A stretch of DNA of 64,000 nt, taken from the NCBI RefSeq assembly GCF_007565055.1, contig NC_044568.1:21630620-21694619 (forward strand), written 5' to 3'. Shown here one piece after another: positions 55,896 to 64,000 of the stretch. Position 1 is the first letter of the stretch. The number at the start of each line of letters is the position of its first letter. The position numbers and the translations under genes are program-made. Source of the stretch: Rhinopithecus roxellana (taxonomy: Eukaryota > Chordata > Mammalia > Primates > Cercopithecidae). Below the pieces are notes generated by a model. That model did not search any database. It saw nothing but the letters and a program-made list of their open reading frames with translations, and was not told the DNA's origin.

Positions 55896-57649
55896 CACAC
55901 TTTCTGATGAGGCGGGAGGCTCTTACTTGATAGCAGAGGATAAAGAGAAGAAGAAAAGCAGGTCAGTAAGCTGTAGCGCTCCCAGCTGTTACTTCATCAG
56001 AAAAGGAAATAAATATAGAATTGTTTTGAACAGCAGTATCGATGTTTTCTTAGGTCTCGTGGACACAGCAATGAGTCCTGACACGGGGTGAGAGACCATC
56101 TATTGACAATAGGCACTCATCATAAGCCTTTTAAAGTTTTCTGCGGAAAGCCAAGATGAAGTAAAAATAGCACCGTATTATTCTAAGTCTGACTGATGGG
56201 AACAGTTGCATAAAGGTTTCTTGTTAAGCACATCAAATGTTACCCTTTGTGTGACTTTGGTTTAGCTTGCTAGTCTGATTAAATTCCATTCACCAGCAGA
56301 GGAAGCAATTGGTATTTATATGTCTGAAGCTGCTCTGAGTCTGGCCGTCCTAGACAATGTGGATATTTCTGGAGAGAGAGGGAGAGAAAAGCCAGGGTTT
56401 ATCCACTTGGTTTATAAATGGTCACCAGGAACAAATAGATACAGTGTAACCACATGAAGTGCAGTCAGGTTCAGTAGATCTGCCTGCATCTGAGCTGTTT
56501 CACATCAGCTTTTTTCTTTTTTTTTTTTTCTTTTCTGGATTTATAAAGCTTTTAACAGTCATTTGCCAAAGCATTTTCTTTTTCCTTCATGGTAAGTGGA
56601 TTTTTTTCCTACAATATATTAGATGCTTAACCACTTTCTTAAAAAGGGCATATTTAGAAAAAACTGTTTCTTAAAAAAAAAGTGAGGTTCATGGCTATAA
56701 ACAACTTCACAGCCTGGACCACGGCTAGGCCAAGAGATTCTGAGTGAGACTGGCTAAGTTTTCATACCTCTGCACTTACTCTTGTCACAGACATGTGACA
56801 CCAGTGAAGGAATTTGGGTTAAGGGCCTGTTTTTGTTTAACTGTAAAATCATGAGCATACTATGTAACTAACAGTTTTATCAGGATTTCAATCTTGAAAT
56901 AATGTATATTTAATGCCTAAGATGATTCCTGGCATGCAGAGACATGAACGTGAATACTACTGGCGTTCTCTTTGTCCGTATTTTGATGTTGAATTACAAT
57001 TCATTTTTATGAGCAGGTTTGTTTTATCTTATACCAAGAGCCCTAATTTATTTTACCCGAGGATAATTATATTTCAATTTTAGTTTTTGCTTCCAGTTAC
57101 TTTCTCACCATCAACCATCAGTATTATTACTGTGTGCCAGTGGATGTCGGTATTCCCATTTGTTCTTTATCTGCTGGTAAATCAGGTATCTACATTCACA
57201 GAAAGGAAGAGCAGAATCTCAGTTTAGGCCTAAGGGGGCCTTCATGGGTGAGTCCCTGGGCTCTCAGAGCAGCCCTTGAACATCTCTCTTGGCTGCTCAG
57301 GGTTCAACTCTTCATCCTTGAGGATTCTTGTTGGATAAGTGAGGTCTTGCTGATAAGTGTTGGAAACTCCTCAAAAAGTCATACTTTTGTGCATGAAGGA
57401 TAGGAGCTCATTGTAAAAGTGTATAGAAATGAAGCTCAAATATCCTCAAAATAACATTATAATGCATGTTATGAGAATACACATTCTGCTATGCTCATTT
57501 GAGGGAAGCACCAATGTTAAGAATAACTAAACATTCCTACTCTGATAAAAAAACAAGTAGCTGAAACCAGTTTTACCAATAAGGAAAAACATTAGTATAC
57601 ATTGCAAGGATCAGAGCAGAGCAAGGGGAAAGAAAAGAGCAGATCCATA
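55896..57649. other. Non-coding, nothing recognised
   Basis: About 1.75 kb of single-copy-looking DNA with a T-rich run at 56513-56530. Frames at 56459-56674 and 57134-57403 (+) have no recognisable domain. Confidence 0.5.
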
Positions 57650-57768
57650 GGCTGGGCATGCTGACAAGTGCCTGTAATCCCAGCTACTTTGGAGGCTGAG
57701 AAGGGAGAATCGCTTGAGCTCAGGAGTTCACAGTCAGCCTGGGAAACATAGTGAGACTCTATGTCTCA
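57650..57768 (+). mobile_element. Monomeric Alu (FLAM/FRAM-like), sense
   Basis: 'ggctgggcatgctgacaagt', 'gcctgtaatcccagctactt' and 'agtcagcctgggaaacatag' form one Alu-like monomer that ends in 'ctatgtctcaaacacaacac'. Confidence 0.9.
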
Positions 57769-57812
57769 AACACAACACATACACACACACACACACACAC
57801 CAAACACAACAC

Positions 57813-57845
<33 letters not shown>

Positions 57846-57849
57846 AAAC
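57769..57849. repeat. (CA)n repeat as tail of the monomeric Alu
   Basis: Two CA blocks of about 11 and 14 units are separated by 'caaacacaacacttac', an imperfect duplication of the sequence before the first block. The repeat starts directly at the Alu tail. Confidence 0.93.
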
Positions 57850-57954
57850 ACACATCATTAGGATCATGCCTGTTTCTGAGGCAGTGGGTCTGGAATGAAC
57901 TGGAATGATCATCTGAAATGCAGGTGATCCCACAAAGTAATACTAATATTTTTG

Positions 57955-58140
57955 GTTTTGGGGCCACGCTTTGAGAACTGGTTTGGATCCTGACTACTCC
58001 GAGTGGTTAAGCATGGTGCACAGACCAGTAGCACTGGCGACACCTGGGAGCACTGTTATACATGCAGTCTCAGACTCCCTCTCACACCTACTGAATCAGA
58101 ACTTGTGGGCGCAGTAAAACCTAAGATTCACCAGTTTAAA
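57955..58140 (-). mobile_element. MER5B-like hAT MITE, antisense
   Basis: 'ccacgctttgagaactggtt' (terminal), 'agaccagtagcactggcgac', 'cacctgggagcactgttata' and 'cctactgaatcagaacttgt' match the antisense order, with extra sequence near the terminus. Confidence 0.7.
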
Positions 58141-59275
58141 AAAAAAAAAAAAGCAAACCTGAAAGCAAATAGGCAGTGTCAGCCCACTATTGGAAGAAAA
58201 TCAGCTGTAATCAAGGGTTAACGTTTGGGCAAATTCATATGGAAATGGAGTTGAAATGATCGTGCATATCAGGAAATTAAAATGGCAGAGGAGTAAGGGG
58301 AGTTGTCACGATAATATCTCACAAATGGAGAAATACAGTTGCCCAGGATGACCGACTGTGCACTAGTTACTTTTCATCCTCTGGGTGTGAACAGAGCTCA
58401 AAAAGTATATTCTGACCTTACTTCCTTCTATAAATTACTGACATTAATACCTCCCTTTCTGTGGATGCACTGAGAGATAACAAAGCATACTGCTCTATAG
58501 CCTCTTTCCTTCAGATTCTCAGTCTTCAGTGTATGGATGAAGCCACCAATCTGGCAAAACACCCAGGGAAAGCAATTACTTCATTTATGACACATTTAAA
58601 TTTGTTGAATAAACAATTTTGAGTCTTCTATGGGGCCTATTACACTTGAGCCTGAGAAGTACTTATTACTAATTTTTCAGTTAATATTTACTCAAAGCAC
58701 TCTAAATCAGCATTTCTAAATAAAGCTGAGTCCAAAGGGCAGAGGGCTGGTAGACACATGATGAGGAAAGCTGACTCTCAACATTCCTTTAGAAAGTTGA
58801 GGTTTATAGAGGGTTGGTTTTGGCAACTCCACCGGAAACTTATGTTTGGATAGCAGTCTAACTCTAAACCAGTTCTGACTTTGCCCAGATTTTGGGTATG
58901 AGACAATAAATTAGCCTGATATTGTTGGAAAGAAATCTACTTGGGCTAAGAGTCAGAAAAAAAGTTGCTTTTATTAGCTCTGTGACCTTGAATATGGCAC
59001 TTAGCATTGCTGAGGGTTAGAAGGTAGGACAGTGGGGTGGGGGTGGGGGACATTAACTGAGAGCAAAGCACAAAAGGCTTCTACAACAACGGAAATTAGC
59101 CCTGCTTACTCTGTCTCCATGCACTGAAAGACACATGCAAGAGACACAGAGATGTGCATTAAAATGCAGAGTTTGCTGCAAGCAGTTATCAAATCAACTT
59201 GATCGTATCAGCCATGTCTCTAAACTTATCTGTCTTGATTCTTCTTCAGGAACAACTTTTGGCTGGTAAGCAGAT
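58141..59275. other. Non-coding; MIR-like trace and G-rich run
   Basis: 58905-59000 resembles a sense MIR ('gctctgtgaccttgaatatg'). Three G-runs of 4, 5 and 5 bases with single-T loops lie at 59034-59049. Nothing else is recognised. Confidence 0.45.
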
Positions 59276-59525
59276 CTTACAGTATAGTAGTTAAGCATAT
59301 AATGTTTGGAGCCTGACAGATATAGGCACAAATCTCAAGTCCACAACTATGTGAACGTGAGTAAGGTGCAACACATTGTTAAGCAATTGTTTCCACATCT
59401 GTAAAATGGAAAAAAAATAATAATAGTTCCTACCTCAACGCTGTCTATGCTGAATGAGAGGGAAAATGTATGAAAGCTCTTAACCATAACATAATACAGA
59501 ACCTAACACAAACTTAGCCTCGATC
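59276..59525 (+). repeat. MIR SINE, sense, nearly full length
   Basis: 'acagtatagtagttaagcat', 'gtttggagcctgacagatat', 'gtttccacatctgtaaaatg' and 'tagttcctacctcaacgctg' cover the tRNA-like head through the core. Confidence 0.93.
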
Positions 59526-60356
59526 AATTCTAAATATTTTGACCATTGTGAATTTTGAATTACTTACTTACATTTTAATCAAGATGGCTATTTCTATCTA
59601 TTTTCTGATCTTTGTCCATCTAGATATCTTTTGTGGGACACTTTCACCTGGACTACATTTGTAGCTATTTAATGATTCCTAGTCCGATGCATGTAATATG
59701 ACCAGTCCTTTATCCCAACCTCTCTTAAGTTCAATCCCCATTCAGGTCCTAACCACATTCACCTTTTTTCCAGGTATAGTAAGTTGGGCTTCTTAGAAGT
59801 AGGTATTAGGAAAAGGATCCATGTGAATACAAATAAATCAAGAATCAATTTTTTTTAAATGATAAGAGCATGGAATAGGGGAAGAAAAGAAGGCCCCACA
59901 AGAGTGTGATATCAAACAATGTGTCAAGGAGGTAAATGTTGGCTCAGCCCCACACGTGATCTCTGGAGACAGCATGGATTATATACAGGTTTGTAGGTAA
60001 ACTAGCTCCCTGAAAATATTGGAATTGTCCCAAACAGATGGCAAGATAATTGACTACATCCATCACTTATTATTTGAGGGCTGCCCCAGAAATTTGAAGG
60101 TCTCCACGTATTAAAGCAAGTTAGCTACTGATAGCCTGAGGGAAGGTTGCCTGCTAAGAAGCACATGTGCCAGCTGTTGAGAGTAAAGGTGTACATGGAA
60201 CTGACCATGAAAACAGTGTAAAAGGAATCATGGGAACATAGACACAGCCCTGACAACATCTGCCATAACAATAATGCTAATATTAATGTTATCAGAAAAG
60301 GGATCTTGATGCAGCCCCTAGGAGTGTGTTCTTGCAGACAGGAATTCAAGGTGAGT
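59526..60356. other. Non-coding, nothing recognised
   Basis: Possible old repeat edge near 59770-59830, not assignable. Confidence 0.45.
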
Positions 60357-60512
60357 CGCAGAGAGAAGAGAGGGTTCATAGAAATCTACCCTATTACTGA
60401 GTAGGGCATACTCAGAACGCAAGAAGAGGAATGCTTCACAGTGAGAAGAGATAGTTTCTTGAAAACTACTCCATTACTGAGTAGAGTGTCCTCAGAAACC
60501 ACGTGGAGGAAT
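60357..60512. repeat. Imperfect 80-bp tandem repeat
   Basis: 'attactgagtag' occurs at about 60393 and 60473. Flanking blocks ('gagaagag', 'ctcagaa', 'gaggaat') keep the same 80-bp spacing, giving two adjacent units of roughly three-quarters identity. Confidence 0.85.
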
Positions 60513-62354
60513 TCACTATCTTTGCTTGAAGTTTTTCTTATACAGGAGTCTTATCTATGTAAAGAATAAACTAAGTTGTGCCTACATGGGTGGGCTGACA
60601 GCATGACAAAATTTATTCTATTGATTTAAATAAAACTATCTGTGACGTGTTAGTGTGTAAGTACATTAAAGTATAACTATAATTATCTTGAAAGCACATA
60701 TTGTTATGGTTATTGAGGCATCTAGGCTTTCTGTTTTTGTAGGAGTTTGTCCTTACAGGCATTACCAAGCTGACTCCATAGGTAAAAACATCTTAGGACT
60801 ATAGGTCATGACTAGCAAAGGCTGTGCCTAGCCAGTTTTAAGATGGAGTTGATTTTAAAATGGTGGCACTCTGGCTTTCCTAGGCTCCTGCTTTCCTAAC
60901 ATTAACATCCCAGCAAAAAGTTTCCATGAACATAGTAGTCTGCCTTTCGTACTTTTGCCATCATCTCATTTTGCTGGGTAAGGATTATTAGTCCCATTGA
61001 TAGATGGTTTAGGTGAATATCAATTAACATACACGCATATGTACACATCCATAGACATCAATATTTTCAACTTCCTGTTTAACGATTTATTCCATGATAT
61101 TTGGTTTTACCATGAAAGTAGGTCATTTAATTAATTAATTAATGTTCATTACACAAATTTATCTTTGCTATAGTGCTTTACATGAAAAGGGAAATAGTCT
61201 TTGATAAAATGTATTTTTAAGTATTTAAGTCCCTTTTGAGTCAAGGCAGTTTCAGTCATCAAAAGCTTGCATGTATAAATTGCATGGAAAAGTCCCAAAG
61301 GAGTGCAAAGAGAACTCTTGTCTCTCATCTGGGCTACAAGAGACACACTTTTCTAAGATTATGACTTATGATGTTGCTATCATGGTGCATATTAAAACTT
61401 TTTCTCAATAGTATGAGAGCCAGTGTTGATTTTCAATGACACATGTAAAGAGCTGAATACAGAATATCTAGATTTCTGTCATGCATTATTATTCTCTACA
61501 GTTCCTACTGATCAGTTGAAACTCTCACAATAAGATATGGATCAAAGATGGATCTCAGAATTCCCCACTTATCAGTTCCTAGAATGATAAAAGAGTTGAG
61601 AAACACCTAAATTCCTGATATCTATTGATTCTGACATGTACATAAAGCAAACTGCAGTCATTAGGGTCATATAAAGTTCCTATAGCTATCAGCCCATCAC
61701 CTTCCCTCATGGGAAAAGAGAACCAGGCAGTGGAATCTTCTTCTTGACTCCTGGAACCCCAGGCTGCCTTTCTTTTTATTTGAGTTAAGATGTGTTGGTT
61801 GCCTGGATACGGCTGAGCTTGTGAAAAAAAAATGTCACTGAGCTGCTGTCATGATGGCCATTTTATTACCATGATTTATAAATGGATTATCTGTGAAAAT
61901 GGCTCTGGTTTTAATCATGCCCCCTGCAGGAAATGGCCTGTTCTTATTGGTTTGTTTCAATGACAGGTCCAGATATCCTGATATTTTATAACAGTTGGCA
62001 GATGCTTTACTGCAAATGATATCCATCCTCCAGAAAGAATTAGTTAACTTCTAATAGCATTAACCTCAGGAAGTGTATCCTGCCCACCCCCTCAATCTTA
62101 TTTCAGATTCCTTCTTCTGGGGCATCAAGCTCCCCTTAGCTTTCCACCCTGTTTTCTTGTAATTCTGTTTCAAGGAGGAAGCAATCAACAACAAATTACT
62201 TCTACAATGTTCCACATACGGGATTCATTTTTTGATGTTTTACAACAAATGGATTTCAAATAGTGAACAGGAGAAGATGCACAGTTTCCTCGGTTTTGTG
62301 GTTCCACAGGAGGAAAGGTGATGCTTTGCTAGGGTGCCTGGAATCAATCCTATC
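60513..62354. other. Non-coding, nothing recognised
   Basis: About 1.8 kb of single-copy-looking DNA; a short TTAA repeat lies at 61127-61142. Frames at 61149-61346 and 61835-62026 (minus) are unsupported. Confidence 0.5.
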
Positions 62355-62545
62355 ATCAACATCAGTTTATTGAGTCTTTACCCCAGGCTGATAGCTTTAC
62401 ATGTGTTGTTCCTCACTTTCAAAGCAAGGTGGATAATCTTCAAAACAGGAACTATCTTCACCACCCCCAGTCACACAAGGTTAATTTAAGTGACATAGTT
62501 AAGTGGTAGGAGTGAGATTCCACCCAGGTGTCTAGGATACAAATC
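62355..62545 (-). repeat. MIR SINE, antisense
   Basis: 'cagtttattgagtctttacc', 'tttacatgtgttgttcctca' and 'agttaagtggtaggagtgag' follow antisense MIR. Confidence 0.75.
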
Positions 62546-62959
62546 TTCAGTTATTTTCTTCACTTCATTGCTTGCTAAAGCTTATTCCATAGAACACTAG
62601 TTCTGTACAACATCCAAACCTCCATTCCCTACCTGCAATAAGGTTAAAAAATAAAGAAGCAAAAATAAATATCTGGGGAATAGTCTTGAAGATTCACTGT
62701 ACATGCTAATATTCTGAAAGCTCTGAGAGTCCCTACTTTCTGCTGATAGTTTTAACTGATTTTTTCCCAAAACTTAGTCAAACATGAAATACGTGTTTAA
62801 TTTACACCTACTAACGGAACCTTGTAAATAAGGGTTTGCTAAAAGCTTCACTAGAGTATGTTTCAGTGCCTATACTTATAGATTTTTTCTTCTTTTAAAA
62901 TCCACTTTTTTAAGAGTTTGATATAATTTTATAATATTTGTAAAATCCATACACTCTTT
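62546..62959. other. Non-coding, nothing recognised
   Basis: AT-rich DNA without recognisable repeats. Confidence 0.5.
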
Positions 62960-63300
62960 TTTTTCATCACCATAATAACCTTTATTTGAGCATGAATGCA
63001 GTGTGAGTACCATGCTTTTCCTCACTTCATCGCAATTACAAAGATCAAAAAGATTAAGGATTTTATCTAAAATTACAGAGCTAGAAAATGGCTGAGCAGA
63101 CAGTCAACACCCTCATTTACTTTTGAATTTTGAACATGGAATCACAAGGAAGTGTGCATAGACATTATCTAATCCTACTCCATTTTTTGGTCTTGGAAAT
63201 TTGAGTTTTTGAGGATTTAAGAGATGATGCTCAAGCTTCAGAGTAAAAAGGCAGTGGAGCAGGGATTAGAATTCAAGTCTTCTCATCCTCAGGCTAAATC
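62960..63300 (-). repeat. Two MIR-like fragments in a row, antisense
   Basis: 62960-63110 has 'aaattacagagctagaaaat' and 'ggctgagcagacagtc'. 63150-63300 has 'gaggatttaagagatgatgc' and 'ggagcagggattagaattca'. Both read as antisense MIR cores. Confidence 0.6.
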
Positions 63301-64000
63301 TGTTTCCAGAAGGATCTGAGTGGCACTTCTGGCAACACATCAAAAAGATTTTCTACCACTCCTTCTCATTTTAGAAGTTCAAATATGTGAATCAGGTCAT
63401 CTAGCATGCAATATGCTCAGCACCCTAATGCGTTTTGTAACTAAATGGAAACTCCACTTTTAATTAACTAACATTGATTAGCATATCAGTTACTCTAACT
63501 CATTACAAACAAATTAGACCAAAAATCTGACCATATGAGCATGAAATAAGCACGATTAAATTTCTATTCGGATAGAGATTCAACTAAACTGTTGCTTCTA
63601 GTATCAAAAAAGCAAAAGTATCCTTTGCTAAGATTTAACTTGGAATCGATATTAAAAGCTGTCTCTAGTTTTCATTTTACATATTCCTCTCATCTCCGTG
63701 GAATTTCCTGATCACCTGAATGATAATTAAATCACACCAAATGTGACTTACATTCTACTATAAGATTTTATCAGACATAAAAATTTTTTAATAGATCTTA
63801 ACATTTGAACATTTGCAAGATTTAAGATTTCCTTTAGGAATGAAAAATAGACTGTAGTCATGTTCCTTTTGTAGGAAGCATATAAATAGGATATACACAA
63901 ATCTGACCTAAATTGAGGCATGTTGATTTTCATTTATTAATATTCAGTTTTTAGAGGAGATTATATGCTTCTTATCAACAGTCATTCCCCCTAGCATTGC
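63301..64000. other. Non-coding, nothing recognised
   Basis: AT-rich to the end of the window. The frame at 63748-63933 (minus) is unsupported. Confidence 0.5.

Noticed and set aside
1..64000. CRISPR arrays, bacterial operons, tRNA or rRNA genes, CpG islands
   Set aside because: None seen. Repeats are eukaryotic interspersed and simple repeats, and CpG is sparse throughout.

Overview
This window looks like primate, almost certainly human, non-coding genomic DNA. It is AT-rich and CpG-poor. It carries Alu copies in both orientations, L1 copies of the primate L1PA type, a piece of a MADE1 mariner MITE, and an older layer of mammalian repeats: MIR, L2, MLT1 and MST LTRs, MER5-type hAT elements, a Tigger fragment and L1M. 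I found no convincing protein-coding exon, tRNA, rRNA or CRISPR array. The open frames are short, and most of those over 100 codons are either L1 ORF2 remnants or chance frames across repeats and microsatellites. The window is best read as intergenic or deep intronic DNA. Repeat family names rest on recalled consensus patterns, not on a database search.

Layout. 1-11,553: old repeats (MIR, MER5-like, MLT1), an L1 3' end, two LTRs of uncertain family, a row of three same-strand MLT1-type LTRs (6,587-8,397) of which one holds a half MADE1, a Tigger 3' fragment and an Alu. 11,554-14,404: one L1 insertion, bounded by a target-site duplication, whose 5' part is inverted. 14,651-19,460: an old L1M element on the + strand with a large internal deletion, interrupted by two Alus and a solo LTR. 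20,141-20,251: a perfect 55-bp tandem duplication. 21,715-23,940: an MLT1 LTR, then an ERVL-type LTR split by an MST LTR and a monomeric Alu. 24,000-46,400: mostly single-copy DNA sprinkled with MIR, L2, MER5, MaLR LTRs, Alus and microsatellites. 46,420-48,321: a second L1 with a 5' inversion and its own target-site duplication. 48,322-64,000: L2 and MIR fragments, an internal L1M fragment, a tail-less Alu, an L1M 3' end, a CA-tailed monomeric Alu, an 80-bp imperfect tandem repeat, and long stretches with nothing recognisable.

No genes work together here. What the window does record is the order of repeat insertions. The clearest signals are the two independent inverted L1s, microsatellites lying exactly where Alu A-tails should be, nested LTRs, and several local tandem duplications. 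I did not find an undescribed multi-gene system.
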